From the NCBI GenBank assembly GCA_963710975.1, contig CAVQCG010000004.1:372001-436000 (forward strand): a stretch of DNA of 64,000 bases, given 5' to 3'. The translations under genes and the position numbers were made by a program. Every line of letters begins with the position of its first letter. The stretch's first letter is position 1. Positions 53,345 to 62,206 of this stretch are shown piece after piece. A model generated the notes under the pieces. It was not told where the DNA came from. It was given only the letters and a program-made list of their open reading frames with translations, and did no database searches. Source of the DNA: JBBQXH01 sp963710975. Its GTDB lineage: Bacteria; Actinomycetota; Thermoleophilia; Gaiellales; Gaiellaceae.

Positions 53345-54841
53345 TCAGTCCAGCAGTTCGTAGGCCGGAAGCGTGAGGAATGCAGGGAAATCGTCGGCCA
53401 GGGCAACCTGCTCGAAGAGCGTCCGGGCTTCGGCGTAGCGGCCCCCGTCGCCGAGGCTGGCCATCGCCTCGTCGATGATTGCGCGTACCTCGTCGCGGGT
53501 GAAGCGGCCGTGGCGAACCCACTGCCACACCTGGGAGCGCGAGATCTCGGCGGTGGCAGCGTCCTCCATCAGGTTGTGGATCGCCGCTGCGCCGACGCCG
53601 CGGAGCCACGACTCGATGTAGCGGATGCCGACGTCGACGTTGGTCCGCAGCCCTTCCTCGGTGATCTCGCCGGGCGTCGATGCGACATCGAGGAGCTGCT
53701 CCGGCGAGACGTCCACCTCAGGGCGCTGGCGTACGACCTGGTTGGGCCGGTCGGCGAGGATCTCGTCGAAGACAGCCGTTGCCGGGGGCACGAGGTCTGG
53801 GTGAGCGACCCAGGTGCCGTCGAACCCCGCGGTCGCCTCGCGCACCTTGTCCTCCCGCACCTTCGTGAGCGCAACCGCGTTGATCTCGGGGTCACGCCGC
53901 GAGGGGATGAACGCCGCCATGCCACCGATCGCGTGGGCGCTGCGGCGATGGCACGTCTTCACGAGAAGCTCGGTGTAGGCCCGCATGAACGGGACGGCCA
54001 TGGTGACCTGGGCCCGGTCGGGGAGCAGCATGTCCGGCCGGTCGCGGAACTTCTTGATGACGCTGAAGATGTAGTCCCAGCGGCCCGCGTTGAGGCCCGC
54101 CGAATGGTCTCGAAGCTCGTAGAGGATCTCGTCCATCTCGAACGCTGCGAGGATCGTCTCGATGAGGACTGTCGCCTTGATCGACTGCTGGGGGATTCCG
54201 AGCGCTTCCTGCGCGTACACGAAGACGTCGTTCCACAGGCGTGCCTCGAGGTGCGACTCGAGCTTCGGGAGGTAGAACCACGGCCCCTTTCCGCGTTCGA
54301 GGAGCTCGCGGGCGTTCCAGAAGGCGTAGAGGCCGAAGTCGAAGAGGCTCGCGGATATCGGCCCGCCGTCGACGTCGAAATGCTTCTCGACGAGATGCCA
54401 GCCGCGCGGCCGCACGACGAGCTCGGCCGTCTGCTCGTTCAGCCGGTAGGACTTCTCGCCCTGGTCCAGCGAGATGGTCCGGCGGATCGCATCGTGGCAG
54501 TTCTGCTGACCCTCGATCACGTTCGTCCACGTCGGCGAGTTCGCGTCCTCGAAGTCGGCCATGAACACCCGGGCGCCCGAGTTCAGGGCGTTGATCATCA
54601 TCTTCCGGTCGACAGGTCCGGTGATCTCGCAGCGACGGTCCTGCAGCGGAGCGGGCACCGGTGCAACCTGCCAGTCACCCGTCCGAACCGGTTCGGTTGC
54701 GGAGAGGAAGCCTGGAAGCTCACCGGCGGAGAGCCTCTCCTCACGCTCGACGCGCAGCGCGAGGAGCTCGAGACGGCGCGCGTTGAACTCTCGATGAAGC
54801 GAGCACACGAAGTCCCGCGCAGCCGGCGTGAGCATCTCCAC
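53345..54841 (-). CDS. aceB: Malate synthase A
   Basis: Condenses glyoxylate with acetyl-CoA. 498 residues, MSA form. Landmarks: FMADFEDANSPTW, RPRGWHL, YLPKLESHLEARLWND, VLIETILAAFEMDEILYEL, GRWDYIFS and RTNVDVGIRYIESWL. The catalytic Arg and Asp regions are intact. Start GTG 54841 or ATG 54835. No isocitrate lyase is in the window, so the rest of the shunt must lie elsewhere. Confidence 0.94.
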   Translation of the reverse strand: MEMLTPAARDFVCSLHREFNARRLELLALRVEREERLSAGELPGFLSATEPVRTGDWQVAPVPAPLQDRRCEITGPVDRKMMINALNSGARVFMADFEDANSPTWTNVIEGQQNCHDAIRRTISLDQGEKSYRLNEQTAELVVRPRGWHLVEKHFDVDGGPISASLFDFGLYAFWNARELLERGKGPWFYLPKLESHLEARLWNDVFVYAQEALGIPQQSIKATVLIETILAAFEMDEILYELRDHSAGLNAGRWDYIFSVIKKFRDRPDMLLPDRAQVTMAVPFMRAYTELLVKTCHRRSAHAIGGMAAFIPSRRDPEINAVALTKVREDKVREATAGFDGTWVAHPDLVPPATAVFDEILADRPNQVVRQRPEVDVSPEQLLDVASTPGEITEEGLRTNVDVGIRYIESWLRGVGAAAIHNLMEDAATAEISRSQVWQWVRHGRFTRDEVRAIIDEAMASLGDGGRYAEARTLFEQVALADDFPAFLTLPAYELLD

Positions 54842-54868
54842 GATCGGCAGATCCTACGGGAGCGGTGG

Positions 54869-55195
54869 CTAGCGCAGCGACGGCGGGCGGTCGGCCGAAC
54901 CGGAGATCCGGTGGCGCAGCGACTCGTCGAGGCTCGGTGCAGCCTCGACGGTGTGGAGATCGGAGCCGATGCGCACGGTGAGCCTGGCGCGTCCGTGCTC
55001 GGCGAGCCACATCTCGAGCGCCGCCGTGACGTCGGCCAGGAGGCGCGCAGTCTCCTCGTGGGAATCGCGAATCTCGACGTTCCAGCGGGTGCCATGCGAC
55101 ACCGGACTGCCGACCAACCCGCGGGCTCCGAGAGCCCGGGCGAGATCTTCAGCCTCTTCCGCGTCCAGTCCGCTGACGCGAATGGGCGGCGCCAC
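54869..55195 (-). CDS. Hypothetical protein
   Basis: 108 residues from GTG 55195 (VAPPIRVSGLDAEEAEDLARAL). An alpha/beta pattern with helix EETARLLADVTAALEMWLAEHG; no family recognised. Just upstream of malate synthase on the same strand, 27 bases apart. The start inside the longer frame was chosen because the upstream part crosses the hairpin at 55212. Confidence 0.6.
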   Translation of the reverse strand: MAPPIRVSGLDAEEAEDLARALGARGLVGSPVSHGTRWNVEIRDSHEETARLLADVTAALEMWLAEHGRARLTVRIGSDLHTVEAAPSLDESLRHRISGSADRPPSLR

Positions 55196-55211
55196 CGCGC
55201 CTCCTTTCCGG

Positions 55212-55230
55212 CCCCGCTGTAGGAGCGGGG
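55212..55230. promoter_or_regulatory. GC-rich hairpin in the leader of the 55195 gene
   Basis: CCCCGCT-GTAGG-AGCGGGG, a perfect 7-bp stem 17 bases upstream of the GTG of the minus-strand gene. Probably a leader structure; no ligand motif recognised. Confidence 0.4.
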
Positions 55231-55361
55231 AGGAGGGTCGCCGCAACACCCTCCGCCCCGTCAGACGGTACCGTACCGCGGTTCCAGCGTCCAACGCAAC
55301 ATTCCGAGCGGGCGGGCGCCCCGGCCTATGATCCGCGCGGCCCCCCGGGAAAGGAGAGGGA

Positions 55362-56291
55362 ATGTCGGAGGCCCGGCTGCGGGCAATGGAAACGAGCGAC
55401 TGGTCTGAGGTCTCCGACCTGATCTACGTCTCCCTCAACTACTGGTGTGTGGCGAACGGGAGGCCCCCGCTCTTTGCCGGTGGCCCCGCGACGACACGTC
55501 TCTTCTGCGAGGTCTACGAGGCCCTGGACCCGGGTTACTGCGTCGTCGCCGAGGATCCCGCAACCGGCAGGTTGATGGGCTCGTGCTTCTACCGCGAGCG
55601 CGAGACCCATGTGTCGTTCGGGATCATGAACGTGCATCCCATCTACTTCGGCATGGGAGTCGGGCGGAAGCTCGTCGACTTCATCACCGACTTCACGGAC
55701 AGCCGCCAGAAGCCACTGCGCCTGATCTCGAGCGCGATGAACATCGACTCGTTCTCGCTCTACACGCGGTCAGGGTTCGTTCCATACTCGACCTACCAGG
55801 ACATGCTCCTTTCCGTCCCGAGCAACGGCCTCGGCAGGGCCGTGCCCGGTCTCGACCGGGTTCGAGACGCGCGACTCGACGACGTCGAGTCCATCGCGGC
55901 GCTCGAGCTCGATCTCGCCGGGATCAGCCGGGCCAAGGACTACCGGCATTTCATCGAGAACCAGAACGGCCTCTGGCATCTCTCGGTGATCGAGAGCCCT
56001 GACGGCGTGCTCGACGGCTATCTCGCCTCGATCGGCCACCCCTCGTTCACGATGCTCGGGCCCGGAATCGCACGCACCGACGCAGACGCGCTTGCCCTGG
56101 TCGCCGCGGAGCTGGACGGGTACCGGGGGAGGACCGCGCTGTACCTCGTGCCAGTCGACCGCGGGGTGCTGATTCGAGAGTTGTACGAGTGGGGTGGGCG
56201 GAACAGCGAGCTGCACGTTCACCAGGTGCGAGGCGCATACGAGCCCTTCAAGGGCGTCAACTTCCCGACGTTCATGCCGGAGACCGGTTGA
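55362..56291 (+). CDS. GNAT-type protein with two acetyltransferase-like domains
   Basis: 309 residues from ATG 55362 behind AAAGGAGAGG. Domain 1 (to ~150) has FGIMNVHPIYFGMGVGRKLVDF, an acetyl-CoA loop, and LYTRSGFVPY. Domain 2 (~165-300) is a diverged copy without a clear loop. Substrate unknown. The stop overlaps the TTG of the SDR gene. Confidence 0.78.
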   Translation: MSEARLRAMETSDWSEVSDLIYVSLNYWCVANGRPPLFAGGPATTRLFCEVYEALDPGYCVVAEDPATGRLMGSCFYRERETHVSFGIMNVHPIYFGMGVGRKLVDFITDFTDSRQKPLRLISSAMNIDSFSLYTRSGFVPYSTYQDMLLSVPSNGLGRAVPGLDRVRDARLDDVESIAALELDLAGISRAKDYRHFIENQNGLWHLSVIESPDGVLDGYLASIGHPSFTMLGPGIARTDADALALVAAELDGYRGRTALYLVPVDRGVLIRELYEWGGRNSELHVHQVRGAYEPFKGVNFPTFMPETG

Positions 56292-57235
56292 CGACGCTCG
56301 TCACCGGCGCGACCGGCTTTCTCGGGCGGCACCTCGTGTCGCTCCTCGCCGAGCGGGGAGACCCGCTACGCGCACTCGTTCGCGAGGGCACCGACGACAG
56401 CTTCCTCCGTGGACTCGAGGTCGAGGTGGTTCGTGGGGACATCCTCGACGGTGCAAGGGTTCGAGCGGCGGCTGCGGGTTGCGGGCGCGTCTTCCATCTC
56501 GCCGGCATCGTGGGATACGCGGAGTCGTTGCGGGAGAAGCTCGAGCGGGTCAACGTTGACGGAGTTCGCTCGGTGCTCGCAGCCCTCGAGCCTGGGGCAC
56601 GGCTCGTGCACGTCTCGAGCGTCGCCGCGGTCGGGCCCGTCGATTCTCCCTCGCTGCGGGCTGACGAAGACCATCGGTACCCCGCGCGCGCCGATAGGTC
56701 GCTCTACTCGCTGACGAAGCGCAAGGGTGAGCAACTCGTGCTGGAGGCTGCCCGGGCAGGCGTGGACGCGGTTGTCGCGAACCCGGGTTTCCTGCAGGGT
56801 TCCGGCGACGTCTATCGCGTTAACACCTGGCCGGTCCAGCGCTACCTGCAGGGGACGCTGCGAATCCTCGTGGCCGGGGGCCTCTCGAACGTCGACGCGC
56901 GAGACGTCGCACAGGGGCTCGTGACACTCGCCGACAAGGGGAAAGCGGGAGAGCGCACGATCCTCACCTCCCAGGAGGGCAACCTGAGCCACGAGGCGTT
57001 CTTCCGGCGGGTCGGAGAGATCGCGGGTGTCCACAGACGCCAGGTCATGCTCCCGCGTCAGGTGGCTGTCGCCGGGGCGCGCATCGTGCCCTGGCCGGTA
57101 CGGTCCGAGGAGGTGTCCGCTGCCGCCGACTGGTGGTTCTACGACCCCGCGAAGGCCGTGCGGGAGCTCTCGTTCCACACGCGACCGCTCGAGGAGACCA
57201 TCGCCGACACGGTGGCGCAGTACCTCCGGGGCTGA
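56288..57235 (+). CDS. Extended SDR / NAD-dependent epimerase-reductase
   Basis: 315 residues from TTG 56288, overlapping the previous stop. Rossmann motif TLVTGATGFLGRHL, catalytic YSLTK with SVAAVG ahead of it, and the C-terminal NPGFLQGSGDV. Resembles dihydroflavonol-reductase-like sugar or terpenoid reductases; substrate open. Confidence 0.87.
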   Translation: MTTLVTGATGFLGRHLVSLLAERGDPLRALVREGTDDSFLRGLEVEVVRGDILDGARVRAAAAGCGRVFHLAGIVGYAESLREKLERVNVDGVRSVLAALEPGARLVHVSSVAAVGPVDSPSLRADEDHRYPARADRSLYSLTKRKGEQLVLEAARAGVDAVVANPGFLQGSGDVYRVNTWPVQRYLQGTLRILVAGGLSNVDARDVAQGLVTLADKGKAGERTILTSQEGNLSHEAFFRRVGEIAGVHRRQVMLPRQVAVAGARIVPWPVRSEEVSAAADWWFYDPAKAVRELSFHTRPLEETIADTVAQYLRG

Positions 57236-57301
57236 GCGGACGGCTCGGCCGGCCGCGACCCCCGTGGCAGCGACGGCGAAGCGGTCGCGTATCGGTAAGG
57301 G

Positions 57302-58054
57302 CTACCCGGGCCTGCGGGCGTCGATGTTCAGCCGCACGTAGTCGACGGTGACCGGCTCCGGCAGGAGCGTCAGGACGTCGTTTGTGAATTCGGACTGCCG
57401 GTCACCAGGAAGGCGCGACAGGTGGTCGCGCAGCGCGATGGTGGTCAGATAGGCGAGGGGGTCGTCCGGGACGACCGGGTTCGGCTCGAGCCAGCAGTGA
57501 ATGTCTGCGAAGCCAGCGTCCTCCAGCAGGGCAGTCGTCTCCTCGGCGGTTGCGAAGTGCGACGCCCGGCGCCAGGCGGCAAACGCGTCTGAGTACTCCG
57601 GCGCGGCTGCCACCTCGTCGGCGGCCGCGAGCACCTGCCGGATGTTCCCGTGCCCTCCGCACTGGGCAACCAGGCGACCGCCGGGCCGGAGCGCTGCGAA
57701 GAGTCGGCCGAACAGCCGCTCGTGATCGAGGATCCAGTGGAACGTCGCCGTCGAGAACACGGCGTCGACCGGTTCACCGAGCTCGAGCTCCAGGAGGTCG
57801 ACCTGCCGGATGTCCGCTCGGTCTCCGAGGTACTCGCGCGCTTCGGCGACCATGGCGGGTGAGGCGTCGACGGCGATGACGTGGCCGCGCGGCAGGCGGT
57901 CGACCAGGTGAGCCGTGACGCGCCCCGTTCCGCAACCGGCGTCGAGAACGGTTTCGTCCCCGACGAGTTGAAGGCGTGCGAGCACCGTGAGGCCCATCGC
58001 CTCCATCGGGCCCGACACTCGATGGTACGACGCCGCGTTCCAGTCCGCGGACAT
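57302..58054 (-). CDS. SAM-dependent methyltransferase, Tam-like
   Basis: 250 residues from ATG 58054. SAM site VLDAGCGTGRVTAHLVDRLP, acidic IAVDASPAMVAEA, VFSTATFHWI and LRPGGRLVAQCGG. The pattern FHWILDHERLFGRLFAALRPGG followed by a cap with WLEPNP is like trans-aconitate methyltransferases. That would fit the aconitase in the window, but other small-acid methyltransferases look alike. Confidence 0.85.
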   Translation of the reverse strand: MSADWNAASYHRVSGPMEAMGLTVLARLQLVGDETVLDAGCGTGRVTAHLVDRLPRGHVIAVDASPAMVAEAREYLGDRADIRQVDLLELELGEPVDAVFSTATFHWILDHERLFGRLFAALRPGGRLVAQCGGHGNIRQVLAAADEVAAAPEYSDAFAAWRRASHFATAEETTALLEDAGFADIHCWLEPNPVVPDDPLAYLTTIALRDHLSRLPGDRQSEFTNDVLTLLPEPVTVDYVRLNIDARRPG

Positions 58055-58061
58055 CCGCGGC

Positions 58062-59138
58062 TCAGGACATCGGGATCTGGCGGAGGATCTTCGGCTCGAC
58101 GCGGTCGAGGATCTCGGGCAGGCTGTCGCCGGTCGCCGTGATTCCGTGGTTTCGCAGGCCGATGACGGCGTGCGCCGGATCGGGTTCCTGCGCGACGAGC
58201 TCAGCGACGCTCTCCGCGAGCTGCTCGGTGCCGCACGGGAAGTTGATGTCGGTGGCGGCAATGCCCTCGACCCAGGCGTGGACGTGGAGAATCGCCCCGA
58301 CGTCGGGGTGGGCCTGATAGATCATCCAGTGCTCGATCGCGTCCACGGAGACGCGTCGCGGCTCGACGTCGGGAGGGACGCTGAGCACCATGCGGCCGTT
58401 CTCCTCGTCGTAGCCCGAGACGAGGAGGATGTCGCGGCCGGGGATCTCGAGCTTCGACTTGTCGACACCGCTCGCGCTCATCCAGAACCGCCGCTCGTCC
58501 TTGCGTGCGGAGAGGTTGCCGTAGGACAGACCGCCGATGCCGTAGAGGCGCTTGACGTAGCGGATCTCCCGTTCGTCGAGGATGTCCTCGATCGGGAACG
58601 GGGAGGGGAGTAGGTCGAGATCGCCGAGCCGGCGGCCGGCCTCGATGACTTCCTCGGTGATCTCGTCGCCCTTCCACAACTCCGGCTCGAGATCCGTCCT
58701 GAACTCGTTGTCGATGATCAGCCGAGCCGTTGCGAGCGGGACGAGTCGCTCGATCACCTCGTCGGCCAGCGCGGTCTCGCCGTTCGTCGCCTCGATCCCG
58801 TAGTGACCGCGCTCCATCGTCGTGAACCAGACGCCCTTCCCCGGCACGTAGAGCATCATGATGTTCGACAGCGCGCCGACCATCAGCGGGTAGTTGATCT
58901 GAAGCACGTCGCTGGGCGGCTCCGGGTACTGATGGATCGCGGCGACGAACGTTCCTCGTGCTCGGCGGCGAAACGGCTTCGGCGCCGTCGCGTCGATCCT
59001 GTTGATCACGAGGTCCGCCGTGACGGCGTCCTCGGCGGGCGCGAACCCCCGGCGCTCGAGCGCCGCCGCGAGCTCACCCGAGAAGCTTTCGATCTCGGGC
59101 GCGGTCGCCTGTCCCCACAAGCTGTACGTCACTGCCAT
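58062..59138 (-). CDS. Class II aldolase/adducin-family protein with an N-terminal extension
   Basis: 358 residues. The C-terminal half (~190-358) is a class II aldolase domain: YGIGGLSYGNLSARKDE, MSASGVDKSKL, zinc ligands in ILHVHAW and IGLRNHGITATG. The first ~185 residues (WGQATAPEIESFSGELAAAL ... VNYPLMVGALSNIMMLYV-type core) form an extra domain of unknown role. The stop is eight bases from the methyltransferase start on the same strand. Confidence 0.82.
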   Translation of the reverse strand: MAVTYSLWGQATAPEIESFSGELAAALERRGFAPAEDAVTADLVINRIDATAPKPFRRRARGTFVAAIHQYPEPPSDVLQINYPLMVGALSNIMMLYVPGKGVWFTTMERGHYGIEATNGETALADEVIERLVPLATARLIIDNEFRTDLEPELWKGDEITEEVIEAGRRLGDLDLLPSPFPIEDILDEREIRYVKRLYGIGGLSYGNLSARKDERRFWMSASGVDKSKLEIPGRDILLVSGYDEENGRMVLSVPPDVEPRRVSVDAIEHWMIYQAHPDVGAILHVHAWVEGIAATDINFPCGTEQLAESVAELVAQEPDPAHAVIGLRNHGITATGDSLPEILDRVEPKILRQIPMS

Positions 59139-59199
59139 GCCTCCAAGGAAGTCCCCTGCGACGAAGCTCGCCGCAAGGGGAGTCTAGCCCCGACGGGCC

Positions 59200-59880
59200 T
59201 CATGTACCCGGCGCGACCGCGCGCCTCAGCCAGATACCGATGAAGAGCGCGGCGATGGCAGGCAACGCAAGCCAGACCGTCATCGCGATGAGGCCGGCCC
59301 TGAGGAACCCGAAACCCTCGCTCACGCGGTTCTCGATCGTGCCGCTCTCGAGGACCTCCTGGACCTTGTCGAGCTCGCCGGCGAGCCTCTGCACCGTCTC
59401 GCTCGTGTCGGCGAGCTGCTGCTGGTTCCGGGCGAGATTCGAGCTGAGCGCTTGGAGCGACGGGCCGAGGTCGGCGAGGTTCTGTCCGACTGCCTGGAAG
59501 CTGTCCCCTGCAGAGCCGAACAGCCCCCCCAGCCGTCCGAGTGTCACGAACGCCGGGCTGAGCTCGCCGACGACGTTGCCCGCGGAGGCGAGCGCCTCAG
59601 ATGTCGTGCCGAGGGTCGTCGAGAACCCGGACGCTGAGGTGGCAGCTGAGTTGAGGCTTGCAGACGTCGCCGAGATCGTCGTCTCGAGCGTGTCGATCCG
59701 GACGGTGACGTCGTCGCTGACGTTGCCGATACGGCTATTGATGACGACGAGCGCGACGATCGAGGCGATCGCGAGCACGACGCCGACGATGCCGTAGACG
59801 ATCAGTCCGGTCGCGATGTGGCGGGTTTCGCTCGGGCTGATCTCGGTTCCATCAGGAGTGGGAGAGTTGGTATCGGTCAT
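59200..59880 (-). CDS. Hypothetical protein with two membrane helices and a coiled-coil core
   Basis: 226 residues. Helix 1 IVYGIVGVVLAIASIVALVVI; a long Ser/Ala/Leu-rich region with heptads (DTLETTISATSASLNSAATS ... LSSNLARNQQQLADTSETVQ); helix 2 LIAMTVWLALPAIAALFIGIWL. The layout resembles receptor-like or band-7-like spacers without signalling motifs. No family recognised. Confidence 0.65.
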   Translation of the reverse strand: MTDTNSPTPDGTEISPSETRHIATGLIVYGIVGVVLAIASIVALVVINSRIGNVSDDVTVRIDTLETTISATSASLNSAATSASGFSTTLGTTSEALASAGNVVGELSPAFVTLGRLGGLFGSAGDSFQAVGQNLADLGPSLQALSSNLARNQQQLADTSETVQRLAGELDKVQEVLESGTIENRVSEGFGFLRAGLIAMTVWLALPAIAALFIGIWLRRAVAPGT

Positions 59881-59954
59881 GTCGAGATGATGTCACCCCC
59901 ATCGGGTAGACGCGATCGCGTTTCTCCCGCGGTCGCCATGGGTACTCTGAGGCC

Positions 59955-60638
59955 ATGCAGATCGAGACGCTGGACCACGTTGCGCTCTGGGTCGACGACA
60001 GGGATGCGCTCGCCGCGTTCCTGACCGGGCATCTGGGAATGCACGTGATCGACCAGAACGAGCGCTTCACGCTCGTTGGCTCTGACGCTCGCCGAGGGAA
60101 GCTCACGCTGTTCCCGGGGGACGGGCCGCGGGATCCGGGCGTGCTGCACCGGATCGGACTCCGTGTCCACGATGTCGACGCTGCCGTGCACGCGCTTCCG
60201 GCAGGCATCGACGTAGAGCGGTCAGGAGCCTCCGCGCACTTCGTGGCGCCGGGTGCCCTGGGCTTGACGCTGGTCGAGCGACACGCCGACGGTGTCGAGT
60301 ACGACATCGATCACGTCACCTTCGTCGTCCGTGATCCGGACCGCGTGCATCGAGAGCTGTCCGGGCTCGGGTTCACCGTCGAGTCGGGCGGCCTCACCGC
60401 CGGGGATTCGGCGATCAACCTCGTGGCCGGCGATCCCGGCGACTCCGAGCGGCCGCTCCTGCACCATCTCGGGCTCCGCGTCGATTCTGCTCGCGACCAC
60501 ATCGCGGAGGCACGTGAGATGGGGCTCGAGATCGCAGACATCGTCGATGCGCCGAACACGCTGGCCGTCTTCGTGTGGGGGCCCGAGCGAATCAAGCTCG
60601 AGTACGTCGAGCACAAGCCCTCGTTCTCCCTCGTCTGA
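59955..60638 (+). CDS. VOC (glyoxalase/dioxygenase superfamily) protein
   Basis: 227 residues, two VOC modules: IETLDHVALWVDD ... and IDHVTFVVRDPDRVHRELSGLGF. Metal-type residues H (~8, ~66) and E near the end (RIKLEYVEH) are in place. A ring-cleavage dioxygenase or an isomerase is possible; size fits either. ATG start. The FAD gene follows with overlap. Confidence 0.85.
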   Translation: MQIETLDHVALWVDDRDALAAFLTGHLGMHVIDQNERFTLVGSDARRGKLTLFPGDGPRDPGVLHRIGLRVHDVDAAVHALPAGIDVERSGASAHFVAPGALGLTLVERHADGVEYDIDHVTFVVRDPDRVHRELSGLGFTVESGGLTAGDSAINLVAGDPGDSERPLLHHLGLRVDSARDHIAEAREMGLEIADIVDAPNTLAVFVWGPERIKLEYVEHKPSFSLV

Positions 60639-61729
60639 GCACGACGCCTGATCTCGTCGTCGCCGGCGCAGGGATGGCCGGTCTCGCGGCTGCGGCGCGG
60701 GCAGTGGAACTCGGGCTGCGGCCGCTCGTGCTGGAGAAGGGATCGCCGCCAGGCGGCTCGATGCTTCTCTCAAGCGGCGTGATCTGGCGATATTCATCGC
60801 CCGAGGCGTTTCGCCTCGAGTGTCCCGGCGGCGACCCGTCGTTGCAGGAGTTGATCGTCAACCGTCTCGACGAGGCGCTCGTCTGGCTCGAAGCGCTCGG
60901 CGCGCCGGTGGTCGAGCAGGAAACCGGCAACACGCGGACGGTGGGCGTGCGCTTCGCGACGGGCGGGCTGACCGACGCCCTCGCCCGTGCCGGAGGTGAG
61001 CTTCGCCTCGACGAGCCGCTCGTCGAGCTACCTGCGGGCGTGCCGACCGTGCTGGCAACCGGTGGCTTCCAGGGCGACACCGACCTCGTTCGACGTCACG
61101 TCACGTCCGAGGCCGATCACCTGCTCTTGCGGGCGAACCCGTGGAGCCGCGGTGACGGCCTTCGGCTCGCGCTCGCGGCCGGGGCCGGAACGAGTCGAGG
61201 AATGAACGAGTTCTACGGTCGGAACATGCCTGCGCCACCCGCTCGCATCGGGCCCGACGCGTTCGTTGCCGCCGCGCAGCTGTACGCGCGTCATGCTCGG
61301 GTCGAGTCCGACGCCGGGCTCCCGTACGCGAGGGAGCGCATCACGTGGTCGGAGATCGACGTGGTCCAGTGGACTGCTGTCCAGCCGGGCGCGCGTGCCT
61401 GGTATGCCGTCCCGAAGTCGGCGTTCGCCGAGCGGATCCGAGATCGGTCCATCTCGGACATGATCGCAGCGGCCGAGGCCGCCGGAGGACGCGTCGACGA
61501 CCGTGGCGACGAGGTCGCCGTCCACGTTGCACCTGCCATCACGACGACGCTCGGTGGCCTGGTCGTCGATACCCGAGCGCGAGTGCTCGACCCTGATGGC
61601 TGCCCCGTTCCCGGCCTGTATGCGGCAGGGGGCGACGTGGGGGGAATCTCGACCGGCGGCTACTCCAGCGGACTGGCCGCCGCGCTCGTGCTGGGGATCG
61701 CGGCGGCCGAGTCCGTGGCGGGTCTCTAG
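60575..61729 (+). CDS. FAD-dependent dehydrogenase/oxidase (fumarate-reductase/KstD-like)
   Basis: 384 residues as printed from GTG 60575. FAD-binding DLVVAGAGMAGLAAAARA, and the C-terminal GLYAAGGDVGGISTGGYSSGLAAAL. The only standard start before the Rossmann fold is GTG 60575, 64 bases inside the VOC gene. A CTG at 60635 overlapping the VOC TGA (CTGA) would give a 365-residue protein starting right at STTPDLVVAGAG and is the likelier natural start. Substrate unknown; partner of the VOC enzyme by position. Confidence 0.82.
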   Translation: MGARANQARVRRAQALVLPRLSTTPDLVVAGAGMAGLAAAARAVELGLRPLVLEKGSPPGGSMLLSSGVIWRYSSPEAFRLECPGGDPSLQELIVNRLDEALVWLEALGAPVVEQETGNTRTVGVRFATGGLTDALARAGGELRLDEPLVELPAGVPTVLATGGFQGDTDLVRRHVTSEADHLLLRANPWSRGDGLRLALAAGAGTSRGMNEFYGRNMPAPPARIGPDAFVAAAQLYARHARVESDAGLPYARERITWSEIDVVQWTAVQPGARAWYAVPKSAFAERIRDRSISDMIAAAEAAGGRVDDRGDEVAVHVAPAITTTLGGLVVDTRARVLDPDGCPVPGLYAAGGDVGGISTGGYSSGLAAALVLGIAAAESVAGL

Positions 61730-61750
61730 TGCTCCATCCCGGAGCACTAG
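61726..61750. terminator. Bidirectional terminator containing both stop codons
   Basis: CTAGTGCTCC-ATCCC-GGAGCACTAG, a perfect 10-bp inverted repeat between convergent genes. The TAG of the FAD gene (61727-61729) lies in the left arm and the TAG of mscL (61747-61749, minus strand) in the right arm, in symmetrical positions. Confidence 0.85.
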
Positions 61751-62145
61751 CTCCGCGTCTTGAGGGTGTCGCGGATCTCGGTCAGGAGCTGGACCTCCTC
61801 GGTGGGTGGCGGCGCCTCCTCCTCACCCCTTGCCTGGCGCTCGCGCAGGTAGTTCACCGGCCTCACGACGAAGAAGAAGATCGCCGCGGCGACGGTCGTG
61901 AACGTGATCAGCGCGTTGATGAACGAGCCGTATCTGAACACGCTCCCGTTGATCGTGAACGTCAGGTTCGAGAAGTCCTGCTTGCCGAAGATCGCCGCGA
62001 TGAGCGGCGTGATGAGATCGCTGACGAGTGACGCGATCACCGCGCCGAATGCCGCGCCGATGACGACGGCGACGGCAAGGTCGACGACGTTCCCGCGCAT
62101 GATGAACTCCTTGAACTCCCGAACCACACCCTGACCGCGCGCCAT
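61747..62145 (-). CDS. mscL: Large-conductance mechanosensitive channel
   Basis: 132 residues. Amphipathic N-terminal helix, pore helix 1 (GNVVDLAVAVVIGAAFGAVIASLV), helix 2 (ALITFTTVAAAIFFFVVRPVNYL) and a charged C-terminal bundle (EEVQLLTEIRDTLKT). Opens under membrane tension to release osmolytes. ATG behind GGGAGGAC. Confidence 0.95.
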   Translation of the reverse strand: MARGQGVVREFKEFIMRGNVVDLAVAVVIGAAFGAVIASLVSDLITPLIAAIFGKQDFSNLTFTINGSVFRYGSFINALITFTTVAAAIFFFVVRPVNYLRERQARGEEEAPPPTEEVQLLTEIRDTLKTRS

Positions 62146-62206
62146 TCGTCCTCCCTCTCTCGAGCGTCTAGGTGAGCGGAGGACTGTATCGAGCGACAGT
62201 GCGCTG

